Shown here piece by piece: positions 8,542 through 16,898 of a stretch of DNA of 64,000 nt (positions are counted from its first letter, which is position 1; each line of letters opens with the position of its first letter). The notes under the pieces were generated by a model. The model had not been told where the DNA came from. It searched no databases and saw only the letters and a list, made by a program, of their open reading frames with translations. The stretch lies in assembly GCA_050303415.1 (NCBI GenBank), contig JBNLBS010000003.1:124001-188000 (forward strand), in the 5' to 3' direction. The position numbers and the translations under genes are program-made. This DNA comes from JBNLBS01 sp050303415 (GTDB lineage Bacteria > Pseudomonadota > Gammaproteobacteria > Methylococcales > Methylomonadaceae).

Positions 8542-11127
8542 TTATTGAGTAATGAAATGATCTGTAGTTAACTTATTGATTAAATCCGATAATTGTTTTT
8601 CATCGACAGGTTTGGTCAGGTAATGATTAAATCCTGCTGATAATGCTTCAGCTATTTTATTTTTGTCGGCATAGGCACTGACGGCAACCAGATAGGGTTT
8701 TTGAGTCGTTTCTTTTAATTTACAGGCCAACTGTAAACCATTCAATACAGGCATGTTGATATCAATTAGCGCGAGCTGAAAATTATTGTTTTCAATCAGC
8801 TGCAGTGCTTTTTCTCCATTGTCAACGGATGAAATTGAGCAACTATGGCCTTCCAATAAATTAATTAAAAGGAGGCGATTAATCTCATTATCATCAGCGA
8901 CCAACACATTCAGGTTTTTATTTGATAATACCTTATGTTCCGGTACTTGGCTGGGTAATGACTGATGTTTGCCGATTTCCAGCGGTATGCTGACAGAGAA
9001 AATACTACCTTTATTCAATTGACTTTTAATATGAATTTCACCATTCATCTTGGTAATAATTTCTTTAGTGATTGCCAGACCTAACCCTACACCTTCTTTA
9101 GCCGTATTGACTTCGTTTATTTGAATAAAAGGAGAAAAAATTCTTGAGTAATTACTTTTATCGATGCCGAAACCGGTATCAGCCACGGACAAGTTTAATT
9201 TACCGTCTTGATAGCTCGTTGAAAGTGTTACGCAGCCTTTCTCAGTATACTTTATGGCATTACTTAACAGATTGACATAAATTTGTTGAATACGTTTTTG
9301 ATCACCAATCAGAAACATGGGTAAAGAATGATAATTTTCTATAAATGAAATACCTTTGTTGTCAGCTTTTAATTTAAAAACGGCTGTCAAGTTATTTAGT
9401 AAGTTTAAAATGTTAAACTCAGTATAGTTAAACTTGATTTTGTTTGATCCAATAATTGAAATATCCAGAATATCACTGATTAAGGTCAATAATTGGTCGC
9501 TACAATTTCTAATAATATTAATATGTTCTTTATCTATGTCATTAAAATAAGTCTTTTTCTGTAAAATTTGAGTAAAGCCAATGATGCCATTCAGCGGTGT
9601 CCTTAACTCATGGCTAATAGTGGCAAGAAACTGGTCTTTAGCCGTGTTTGCCATTTCAGCTATATTTTTTGCTTTAATAAGGTCTTTGGTTCTCTCGTTA
9701 ACAATTTCTTCGGTTTTAAAATTTCGACCGGTTAACAGTAATAATGCAATTCCCAGCAAACTGGTAAACAATAAACCGCTCACTAACAGCCACCAGATTG
9801 ACCAATGTGTATGGTTGATTGGCTGATTATTATCCTGGTAGAAGTTTAATTGCCATATTTGTTCGGCAATATGTACTTTTTTACTGATTACAGATGTCGA
9901 TTTACTGTCTTTTAGGTTTGAAAAAAACGTCTGGTTATGCAACTTATCATTGGTACCGTTAACCTCAACAAATATACTGTTATCAATGTATTCATCAACA
10001 GCATTATGAATTAAATCGGGTAAAAAAAGATTTAAAACGATTAATCCGGTCAAGCTTATATGATTATCTTTATTCGGTGTAAAGACAGGCATTATTAAGT
10101 TTGCAAGCTGTTGATCTTTATTAATAAAGACAATAGGTTGCTGAAATTTTTGTTGGGTCTTGGTAAAGATTGACGCTAATTGATCGGATCGGGTAGGTTC
10201 AGTATTTTGATTGGTAGACTCAAAAAATACTGGAGAAAAGATGAAGCGATTGTTTTGTTTTTTAATGCTGAAAGATTCAATCGAATAAATTTCGTTAAAT
10301 TGTTGCAGACTGTGTCGGGTAAATGAGTTGAATTCATTCTTTTCTACTTTAACCGAACTTAAGAAAAGGTTTTGTATCGCGTGTAGGCCGTTTATATGTG
10401 TTTGTATACGGTATTTTAATGCCAGCGCAGCATCTGAAGCCTGATCATTAAAATGTTGTTTACTACGAATTGAGTCTAATTGCAGGATATAAAAAAAGAT
10501 AGTAGAGACAAAGGTAAAGGTTATCAAAACAGGTATGACAACAGAGTATTTTCTTTTTCGCCATTGAATTTCGGGGTAAGCAAAACTAATCAATATTAAT
10601 GGCGTAAAAATTAAAACGCCTATACAATCTCCCACCCACCAGGTCAGCCAGTTAACCAATATTTCATTGCTGGAAATGATATTAAAAAAATATAAAGTAC
10701 TAACGCCTAGACTTGGTGCGGGCAAACAGCTTACCGGGCCGGCCAACAGCATAAAAAATAGAATTTCCTTCTCTTCCAATAAGTTATTAGGAAAACCGAC
10801 TAGCTTGTTAATTAAGTAACAGCCCAAAACTGAGCTGGAGCAGGCGCTAAGTCCAAAACTCAGATACAAAAGCATATGATGATTATAAAAGCCGAAAATC
10901 CAAATGGTGACAGCAATATTACCAATAAAAATTGCCGGCCAGATTCTATAACCAAGGATTAGCATGGAAGCGAGCGCTATACCGGATGGTGGCCATATTG
11001 CTCCAATTTTGCTGGGTGGAATGGCAAAGAGGTTACCAAACAATCCAAATAAAAAATAGCTGCTGCTGACTAGCGCTAAAAAGCCAAGGTATTTAAAAAT
11101 GGAGTAAACAGATAAACTTATCGGCAT
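8542..11127 (-). CDS. MASE1-CHASE hybrid sensor histidine kinase
   Basis: Membrane histidine kinase of 861 residues. It has an N-terminal MASE1 domain (signature IWPPSGIALASML), a CHASE-like periplasmic segment (about 225-400), a TM segment near 450, HisKA with phospho-acceptor His506 in SHELRTP, HATPase_c (N box LLSNAIKYTEKG, G1 box DTGFGI, G2 box GVGLGLAI), and a C-terminal receiver with Asp789 in LIDINMPV and the conserved Lys in YLTKPVD. No HPt domain is visible, so the phosphate must pass to a separate partner. The nearby stand-alone receiver at 11686-12039 is a possible one. The sensor half parallels the gene at 4883-8437. Confidence 0.9.
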   Translation of the reverse strand: MPISLSVYSIFKYLGFLALVSSSYFLFGLFGNLFAIPPSKIGAIWPPSGIALASMLILGYRIWPAIFIGNIAVTIWIFGFYNHHMLLYLSFGLSACSSSVLGCYLINKLVGFPNNLLEEKEILFFMLLAGPVSCLPAPSLGVSTLYFFNIISSNEILVNWLTWWVGDCIGVLIFTPLILISFAYPEIQWRKRKYSVVIPVLITFTFVSTIFFYILQLDSIRSKQHFNDQASDAALALKYRIQTHINGLHAIQNLFLSSVKVEKNEFNSFTRHSLQQFNEIYSIESFSIKKQNNRFIFSPVFFESTNQNTEPTRSDQLASIFTKTQQKFQQPIVFINKDQQLANLIMPVFTPNKDNHISLTGLIVLNLFLPDLIHNAVDEYIDNSIFVEVNGTNDKLHNQTFFSNLKDSKSTSVISKKVHIAEQIWQLNFYQDNNQPINHTHWSIWWLLVSGLLFTSLLGIALLLLTGRNFKTEEIVNERTKDLIKAKNIAEMANTAKDQFLATISHELRTPLNGIIGFTQILQKKTYFNDIDKEHINIIRNCSDQLLTLISDILDISIIGSNKIKFNYTEFNILNLLNNLTAVFKLKADNKGISFIENYHSLPMFLIGDQKRIQQIYVNLLSNAIKYTEKGCVTLSTSYQDGKLNLSVADTGFGIDKSNYSRIFSPFIQINEVNTAKEGVGLGLAITKEIITKMNGEIHIKSQLNKGSIFSVSIPLEIGKHQSLPSQVPEHKVLSNKNLNVLVADDNEINRLLLINLLEGHSCSISSVDNGEKALQLIENNNFQLALIDINMPVLNGLQLACKLKETTQKPYLVAVSAYADKNKIAEALSAGFNHYLTKPVDEKQLSDLINKLTTDHFITQ

Positions 11128-11291
11128 ATAGTATTGGTTTTTTATATTGGATCGTATAGAAATAGGTGATTTATTTAAATTGGACTGCTGGTCAAATATT
11201 TATTGTATCAAACGTGTTAATCTTTTAACGTAAAACATGAGTCATTTTTTAATTAACATTAATTTACCTTTAGTTTCGGGTTGAGGAATAA

Positions 11292-11594
11292 ATGAGAACA
11301 TTTTCTTTACTGTTGTTATCAAGTTGGTTGATTGTTCAAGCAATTTTAAGTTTGTCTAATTTGCATTTTCCGTATGAAAAAATAATATTACCTTCAATTG
11401 CCTTGGTGTCAGGTAGCGCTTTACTATTGCATGTGCTGATAGAAAGGCTGGGCAATATAGGTATTATATTATTAGGAAGCTGGCTGGTTCTCAGTAATCT
11501 TGCGACTTTGTTCAATATAAAATTTCCATATGACAATCTTACTCTGTCTATATTAAGCTTGTTGGCCGGTATATTTTTGCTGATTAAGAAATAA
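11292..11594 (+). CDS. small membrane protein with an internal duplication
   Basis: 100-residue, very hydrophobic protein with four predicted membrane helices. The two halves are repeats offset by 52 residues: GSWL/SSWL at the start, then LHFPY (24-28) matched by IKFPY (76-80), then a second hydrophobic helix. Charged residues are nearly confined to the middle (ERLGN) and the C-terminus (IKK). Each half therefore looks like a helix-FPY-helix hairpin. I do not recognise a family. It lies between the hybrid kinase (divergent) and the receiver gene (same strand, 91 bases on) and may belong to the same signalling block. Confidence 0.7.
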   Translation: MRTFSLLLLSSWLIVQAILSLSNLHFPYEKIILPSIALVSGSALLLHVLIERLGNIGIILLGSWLVLSNLATLFNIKFPYDNLTLSILSLLAGIFLLIKK

Positions 11595-11640
11595 ACGGAG
11601 ATATATTATAAAAACCTAGTATTTTACTGGGTAATTGTTA

Positions 11641-11646
11641 TATAAT
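11641..11646 (+). promoter_or_regulatory. candidate -10 element for the receiver gene
   Basis: TATAAT is a perfect sigma-70 -10 hexamer 40 bases before the receiver ATG. The -35 position (about 11618-11623) is not conserved. A hairpin ACCTAGTA-TTT-TACTGGGT (11614-11632) covers the -35 region and may act as a terminator of the upstream small gene or an operator. Confidence 0.45.
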
Positions 11647-11685
11647 AAACACCAGTTCTTTAATTGATTGATTTGGTGATCGATT

Positions 11686-12039
11686 ATGTCTGGTGCTGAA
11701 ACAGTGCTGATTGTTGATGATGATGAAATAGCATTGCTCTTGTTAAAAAGCAGTTTTGAATTGGCCGGTTTAAACGTGATTACAAGCACCAGAAGCAGTG
11801 AAACCCTCATGCTTTATAATAAACACAAGCCTGTCGCGATTGTTCTGGATATTTTTATGCCGGATCAAGATGGTATTGAAATTATTAAAGAATTGAGAGC
11901 GCAACAGGTTGATGCGTCAATTATTGCTGTTAGTTCACATGAAGAATACCTAAAAATTATTAAGCAGCTAGGCGCTGATCAGGCCTTTTCCAAGCATGAG
12001 TCGATACAAAATATAGTTAAAGCGGTTATTAATAGGTAG
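11686..12039 (+). CDS. stand-alone response-regulator receiver
   Basis: 117-residue CheY-like receiver with no output domain. The acidic pocket is DDDE near residues 11-14, the phospho-acceptor is Asp55 (VLDIFMPD), the switch Ser83 is in AVSSH, and Lys103 is in FSKHE. The conserved Pro after Lys (usually KP) is replaced by His, a mild deviation. It is probably a phosphorelay intermediate or an allosteric partner. The hybrid kinase at 8542-11127 and the HD-GYP protein that converges on it are the nearest signalling genes. Confidence 0.88.
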   Translation: MSGAETVLIVDDDEIALLLLKSSFELAGLNVITSTRSSETLMLYNKHKPVAIVLDIFMPDQDGIEIIKELRAQQVDASIIAVSSHEEYLKIIKQLGADQAFSKHESIQNIVKAVINR

Positions 12040-12089
12040 GATTCCAACCAGTTTTGAATTGCCTAAAAGATTTCTTTGCTGTTCCAGGA

Positions 12090-13667
12090 TTAGTCAACAT
12101 CAATTTGAGCCTCATCCAGAAATTTTTTTGCGTATTGCAAATAGACTTTTTCTTGGATAAATACCTCATATAAATCTGGATCTATATGGTTGTTATCTCG
12201 CATGTTTTTAAGAATCGCAAGTGCTTCTGATAAAGGTTTTGCCTGTTTATATGGCCTGTCTTTAGCTGTTAAAGCCTCAAAAATATCTGCTATTGCCATG
12301 GCTCTGGCTTGAACAGACATTTGTTCGCGTGTTAAGCCCTTTGGATAGCCTTTACCATCCATTCTTTCATGGTGTCCACCCGCAAATTCCGGAACATTTT
12401 TAAGGTGTTTGGGAAGCGGAATTTTTTCCAGCATTGAAATTGTTAAATTAATATGATGGTTAATGACTTGTCTTTCCTCATCAGTTAAAGTCCCTCTGGA
12501 AATATTAAGATTTTTAACTTCTTCTTCTGTTAGAAGGGATATTTGCTGCTGATTGAAACTCCATTTTTTGTTGGCAATTTGCTTGATTCGAGCTTGGTCT
12601 TCAGGCGACATAAATTCCGAACCGGTATTGGCGGATTTAATAAAATTAAAATCGTCCTGTAACTGTAAAAGCTCTTGTTTAAACAAATGTTCAAGGTCTG
12701 AATTTAATTGCTGTCCTTTTTCTATAGCACTAAGCCTTTGTTTTAAAAAATTTATTTCGGCGTCACGTTTTGCGACTTCAAAGCGGGTTTCAACCAGGTC
12801 GATCCGATCAAAAATGGTTTCCAGTTTGGTGGCTTTGTCTACTACATACTCCGGCGTGGTAATTTTACCGCAATCATGAAGCCAGCTTGCTATTTTTAAT
12901 TCGTAACGATCGGCGTCAGTTAATTTAAAATCCTTTAAATAATCTGATGTGGAGTTATGTGCCGCTTCGGCCAGAAGCATGGTAATTTCAGGCACACGGC
13001 GACAATGGCCTCCGGTATAAGGGGATTTATCATCGATTGCGGTAGCAATTAACTGAATGAGCGATTCTAACGTTTTTTCCAAATCGGTAATCAGTTGCTG
13101 CTGTGTAAGTACAGTGGCAGCCTGAGAGGCAAGATTTTCAGTCACTTGTTGAGAAATGGCATCAAAGCTGACAATGTTGCCATGATCATCCAGTGCATTA
13201 ATAAGTTGGAGCATACCGATAGTATCACCTTCATGATTTTTCATCGGTATGGTTAGGAATGATTTGGAAATATAGTTATTCTGTTTATCAAATTCCTTTG
13301 TGCCGGAGAAGTCAAAGGTTTGATCATTATAGGCGTCGGGAATATTAACCGCCTTATTTTGATGATAAGAATAGCTGACGACATTTTTTAAATTAGGCGT
13401 ATCATCTTCATTGTATAAAGGGATTTTAGGCATTTTCAGATCATAGAATGCGTTACGGAGATGAAGGTGTAAGCTGTTGGAAAAAACAACATCCATCACA
13501 ATTGTGTTATCTGAAATTTTATAGATTGTTCCACCGTCCGCATTGGTAATGGATTTTGCCCCCTGTAGAATTTTTTCCAGCAGAAGATCCGGATCCATTT
13601 CGGAGGATAAAGCTATCCCGATGTCTAGTAACTTTTCTAATTGATCTATGACTCGATGGTTTCTCAT
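12090..13667 (-). CDS. GAF-HD-GYP cyclic-di-GMP phosphodiesterase
   Basis: Cytosolic protein of 525 residues. An N-terminal GAF domain (about 10-190) precedes an HD-GYP domain (about 200-520). The metal-binding HD pair is His264-Asp265 in LHDCGK, and the diagnostic segment HHERMDGKGYP is at 432-442 with the GYP triad intact. Between them lies a roughly 110-residue helical insertion (280-395), rich in Glu, Lys and Gln and probably coiled coil. HD-GYP domains hydrolyse cyclic-di-GMP, and all key residues are present. It is the last gene of a leftward group with the caspase lipoprotein (51-base gap). Confidence 0.88.
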   Translation of the reverse strand: MRNHRVIDQLEKLLDIGIALSSEMDPDLLLEKILQGAKSITNADGGTIYKISDNTIVMDVVFSNSLHLHLRNAFYDLKMPKIPLYNEDDTPNLKNVVSYSYHQNKAVNIPDAYNDQTFDFSGTKEFDKQNNYISKSFLTIPMKNHEGDTIGMLQLINALDDHGNIVSFDAISQQVTENLASQAATVLTQQQLITDLEKTLESLIQLIATAIDDKSPYTGGHCRRVPEITMLLAEAAHNSTSDYLKDFKLTDADRYELKIASWLHDCGKITTPEYVVDKATKLETIFDRIDLVETRFEVAKRDAEINFLKQRLSAIEKGQQLNSDLEHLFKQELLQLQDDFNFIKSANTGSEFMSPEDQARIKQIANKKWSFNQQQISLLTEEEVKNLNISRGTLTDEERQVINHHINLTISMLEKIPLPKHLKNVPEFAGGHHERMDGKGYPKGLTREQMSVQARAMAIADIFEALTAKDRPYKQAKPLSEALAILKNMRDNNHIDPDLYEVFIQEKVYLQYAKKFLDEAQIDVD

Positions 13668-13718
13668 AGTGCCATTAATCCCTCAATTTTATTTATATCT
13701 AGATTGTACTCTTTAAAG

Positions 13719-15020
13719 TTATTTTTTTATAAATAAAAAATCTCCCCCGTCATGCCCGGCATTTCTTAAGTCAGCGTATTCAGGCGTTTGAACGGCATTA
13801 AGAACAACCGAATGTCTGACTTTAAGAAACAGTTCTGTGCCTAAAATTGTTTTATCAATGTTGTCTAGTGCTGAAAGCAGAGCGCCAGTAAAGATTGAGT
13901 GATTATTCCTTCCTCCTGCATCTGCAACGGGTTCCAGGCCTCCAGAGGAAAGGACTGTTCTTGATGATTTTTGTAAAATTCGCTGCAGATATTTGTTGGA
14001 TTTTATCCCCATGCCTTCACCTTCCAAGCCACGTGTTAACTTACCGGAATAACAGCTGTCGGCAATAATAATGATATGGTTCGATTGAATGGCTCTGAGC
14101 ATGGTTGTTATATCGCTATTGGAGAGCCAGTTGCTGGGGTTGTCTTTTTCAGCATCAATTGGCAGCCAGTAACCTTCATCGACATCTTCATCCAGCCAGC
14201 CGTGGCCGGCATAATAAATCAGCAAATTATCATTTTTTGTTAATTGGGTTCTAAAATGGGCCAATTCTTTTAAAATCTGGGAGCGGGTGGCATTTAATAG
14301 TAAGGTTGTCTTAAAGCCAAAAGCTTTTCTTAACAGATTTGAGACTTCTTTAGCATCATGTTCGGCAGTGTCGAGCGGTGTGACATATTTATATTTGTTA
14401 TTGCCAATAACCAGGGCGTAATAACGACCACTGTTTTTCAAACTTTTAATATCAATATTAACCAGCTTTTTTTGAGATCTTTCATTGCTGGTGTACTGGT
14501 TGGTGACAGTAGGTCTGGTATTACTTGGTCTGGTCTTTGTTTTTGGCCTTGCTTTATAACTTTGGTTTTTGCTTAGTTTTTTTATTCTGAACCGAATATT
14601 ATCCATAATCGAACGCATAAGTTCGGATGAATTTTCAGACCCCAGTAATTGTAAACCGGGAATGGCACTTTGACTCAATTTGGGTCTGGACGTAATTTGT
14701 AATTTACTTTCGTTTCGGTCTACATCTATAAGCTTAAAGGTGAAAATATCGGGTTGCCTTAAGCCACCCCATTTTTCGTTTGACATACGTATGTTGGTAT
14801 TCTCCGTATCACCTTCAATTACAATTAAATCATCTGTTTTTGAAATTACTTTGAATTCAATTTCGCTGCTTTTTAATTCATTTTCTAAAGCATTTTGCAA
14901 GGTAGTGAGGGATACATCAAAATCACGAAATAAAAAAGCATCATTTTGTTTAACAAAACGTTGTGGTGAGCAGGAAATAAGGACAAAGGATAGAAAAAAA
15001 AGACTGAATTGACGAATCAT
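13719..15020 (-). CDS. lipoprotein with a caspase-like (C14) peptidase domain
   Basis: 433 residues. A lipobox LISC places the lipidated Cys at position 17, with Ser at +2, which predicts export and outer-membrane retention. Residues 25-145 form an unrecognised alpha/beta domain, followed by a basic, Thr/Pro/Arg-rich linker (150-190). The C-terminal half is a caspase fold: strand ALVIGNNKY (202-210), catalytic His273 in YYAGHGW, and catalytic Cys323 in DSCYSG. Both catalytic residues are present, so it is probably an active orthocaspase. It ends with GGDFLF, as caspase-like proteins often do. It is encoded between a TRL-like lipoprotein and the HD-GYP gene. The substrate is unknown. Confidence 0.85.
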   Translation of the reverse strand: MIRQFSLFFLSFVLISCSPQRFVKQNDAFLFRDFDVSLTTLQNALENELKSSEIEFKVISKTDDLIVIEGDTENTNIRMSNEKWGGLRQPDIFTFKLIDVDRNESKLQITSRPKLSQSAIPGLQLLGSENSSELMRSIMDNIRFRIKKLSKNQSYKARPKTKTRPSNTRPTVTNQYTSNERSQKKLVNIDIKSLKNSGRYYALVIGNNKYKYVTPLDTAEHDAKEVSNLLRKAFGFKTTLLLNATRSQILKELAHFRTQLTKNDNLLIYYAGHGWLDEDVDEGYWLPIDAEKDNPSNWLSNSDITTMLRAIQSNHIIIIADSCYSGKLTRGLEGEGMGIKSNKYLQRILQKSSRTVLSSGGLEPVADAGGRNNHSIFTGALLSALDNIDKTILGTELFLKVRHSVVLNAVQTPEYADLRNAGHDGGDFLFIKK

Positions 15021-15030
15021 TTTTAAACGC

Positions 15031-15067
15031 TAAAAATTCTAAAGACAACCTCCATGTTGTCTTTAGA
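15031..15067 (-). terminator. intrinsic terminator between the TRL-like and caspase genes
   Basis: On the minus strand a 12-bp stem forms between 15056-15067 and 15038-15049 (loop of 6), followed by AATTTTTA. It lies 14 bases after the TRL-like stop codon and just ahead of the caspase gene (ATG at 15020), so it should separate the two or act as a read-through attenuator. Confidence 0.75.
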
Positions 15068-15081
15068 TCTACAATTTATTG

Positions 15082-15441
15082 TTATTTCAATTTAACAACA
15101 GTACCTGTTACTGTGATGCATCTTTCACCCCAAAAGCTCATCATAGTTGAAGGAAAGAATGTTTCAACGGTATCAGAAGATGATTGAATTAATAAATCAC
15201 CACCTTTGCTACCCACTGCTTTTGCCACTGCTTCCTGATAAGTGTTTTTACCGCCAGTTGGTATGTTAAAGATATGACTCATACAGGCTTCACCTGAGCC
15301 TTGACCCAATATTTTATAGTCAGAACGGCTTAATTCTAATTGAAATGCCGAGCCGGATGGTTGAGAAACAGGTGAATACATTGTGCAGCCGGATAATGCT
15401 AAACCAAGGATTGCACTGCCTGCTAGGATAATTTTCTTCAT
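15082..15441 (-). CDS. small lipoprotein, TRL-like
   Basis: 119-residue predicted lipoprotein. A short signal peptide ends in the lipobox LSGC with the lipidated Cys at 19. The mature 100 residues contain two further Cys (in GEACMSHIF and GERCITVTG) that could form a disulfide, an Ala/Gly-rich segment (AVAKAVGSKGGDLL) and beta-strand ends. The pattern resembles the TRL-like family of small enterobacterial and Pseudomonas lipoproteins, of unknown function. It starts at ATG 15441 with GGAG in the upstream leader. It is followed by a terminator, so it is partly uncoupled from the caspase gene. Confidence 0.75.
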   Translation of the reverse strand: MKKIILAGSAILGLALSGCTMYSPVSQPSGSAFQLELSRSDYKILGQGSGEACMSHIFNIPTGGKNTYQEAVAKAVGSKGGDLLIQSSSDTVETFFPSTMMSFWGERCITVTGTVVKLK

Positions 15442-15742
15442 TACGCTCCTCCGCGTTTATTATTGTTAATGTAGCCATAAAATTTTCTATTTATGACAAT
15501 ATTGATTCTAGCTCTTAGGTTAATGTTTATCAACACAAAGACTGAATGTTATTGAATTAGGACTTAGGCGTAATGTTCTTTGGTCATGGATATTTATGGT
15601 TTTTTTACTGCTTTTAGGGGAATTTTTAATAAATATTTATTTTAACGGATTGAATTATGTGCCGATAGACAGCGCGAAAAAATTTATTTTTAGATGTACA
15701 AATTATTGACAAGTTATTATTCAACTGATAATTTTTTCCTGA
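15442..15742. other. divergent intergenic region, lipoprotein / hrcA
   Basis: About 300 AT-rich bases without a gene between the leftward lipoprotein and the rightward heat-shock operon. The right end holds the hrcA promoter and the CIRCE operator described separately. The rest shows no recognisable element. Confidence 0.4.
15706..15734 (+). promoter_or_regulatory. sigma-70 promoter of the hrcA-grpE operon
   Basis: TTGACA at 15706-15711 is a perfect -35. With 17-base spacing the -10 is TAATTT (15729-15734), a fair match; GATAAT (15727-15732) is an alternative with short spacing. The start site would fall near 15741, immediately before the CIRCE element, so bound repressor would block it. Confidence 0.6.
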
Positions 15743-15769
15743 TTGGCGCTCTTTCAAGTAGAGTGCTAA
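15743..15769 (+). promoter_or_regulatory. CIRCE operator (HrcA binding site)
   Basis: TTGGCGCTC (15743-15751), a 9-base spacer, then GAGTGCTAA (15761-15769). The right arm is the perfect CIRCE half; the left arm differs from TTAGCACTC at two bases, both of which still pair as G-U in RNA. Position and spacing are those of the classical HrcA operator, so hrcA is autoregulated and controls the chaperone operon. Confidence 0.93.
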
Positions 15770-15791
15770 AAATAAGTATTTGAGGGTGTTT

Positions 15792-16823
15792 GTGGGAACT
15801 AGTCAGCAATTGAATGAAAGGTCTTTGCAGTTGCTAAAGACTTTAGTAGAGCGATATATTCATGAAGGTCAACCAATCGGTTCGCGTGTACTGGCAAAAG
15901 ATTCCAATTTAAAGTTAAGCCCGGCGACTATTCGTAATGTAATGGCTGATCTTGAGGACCTGGGCTTGGTTCATTCGCCACACACTTCGGCTGGTCGTGT
16001 ACCTACTGTCAGCGGCTATCGTTTATTTGTTGATTCACTATTAACAGTAAAACCGCTTGAAAAAGTAGATATCAATCGTTTGCACCATGATTTGACGGTA
16101 AATGATGATGTTGTCGGTGTGGCGTCTAAATTGCTGTCGGAAGTGACCCAAATGGCTGGTGTTGTCACACTGCCAAGGCGTGAACAGGTATGTTTGAGGC
16201 ATATTGAATTTCTATCGCTATCAAATACACGTGTTTTGGTTATTTTTGTCACTGATAGCGGGGAGGTGCATAATAAAATCATTAACACGGCAAAAGAATT
16301 CACTCCAGCCCAGCTTCGGCAGGCGGCTAATTTCTTAAACTCTGTTTATTCCGGAATGAACCTGTCAGCAGTCAGAGAGGACGTTGTTAAAGGTTTGAAG
16401 CGGGATCAAGAACAAATGAATTTAGAAATGTTGGATGCCGTTCATATGGCACAGCAGGTATTCGCCCAGGATAAAACAGATGATTATGTGCTCTGCGGTG
16501 AAACCAATTTGATGGAGTTTTCAGAATTGTCCGATATGTCTCGGCTTAAAAAAATTTTTGAGGCATTTAATTGTAAACGCGAGGTTATTCATCTTTTGGA
16601 TCAATGTTTACAGGCGGATGGCGTGCAAATTTTTATTGGCGAAGAGTCGGGTTATCAGGTTTTTGATCAATGTAGCCTGGTAACCTCACCTTATTCCGTT
16701 GAAGGTGAGGTGGTCGGTGTGCTGGGTGTGATCGGGCCCACGCGTATGGCGTATGAAAAAGTTATCCCATTTGTTGATATTACAGCAAAATTATTAGGTT
16801 CGGCCTTGAATTCCAAAGCTTGA
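15792..16823 (+). CDS. hrcA: heat-inducible transcription repressor HrcA
   Basis: Represses class I heat-shock genes by binding CIRCE and depends on GroEL for activity. The N-terminal winged helix includes LVERYIHEGQPIGSRVLAKDS and LSPATIRNVMADLEDLGLV; the C-terminal HrcA domain ends with VVGVLGVIGPTRMAYEKVIP. About 343 residues, normal length. The frame is open from TTG 15780, but GAGG at 15782-15785 points to GTG 15792 (6-base spacing), giving the usual N-terminus MGTSQQLNERS. It is first in the hrcA-grpE-dnaK-dnaJ group and lies directly downstream of CIRCE. Confidence 0.95.
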   Translation: MGTSQQLNERSLQLLKTLVERYIHEGQPIGSRVLAKDSNLKLSPATIRNVMADLEDLGLVHSPHTSAGRVPTVSGYRLFVDSLLTVKPLEKVDINRLHHDLTVNDDVVGVASKLLSEVTQMAGVVTLPRREQVCLRHIEFLSLSNTRVLVIFVTDSGEVHNKIINTAKEFTPAQLRQAANFLNSVYSGMNLSAVREDVVKGLKRDQEQMNLEMLDAVHMAQQVFAQDKTDDYVLCGETNLMEFSELSDMSRLKKIFEAFNCKREVIHLLDQCLQADGVQIFIGEESGYQVFDQCSLVTSPYSVEGEVVGVLGVIGPTRMAYEKVIPFVDITAKLLGSALNSKA

Positions 16824-16898
16824 TCCCCACTGTAAGATAGACTGTTTTTTTTAACGTATTAACATATTTTTTAACGTATATTTCTGGAGCTATAGATA

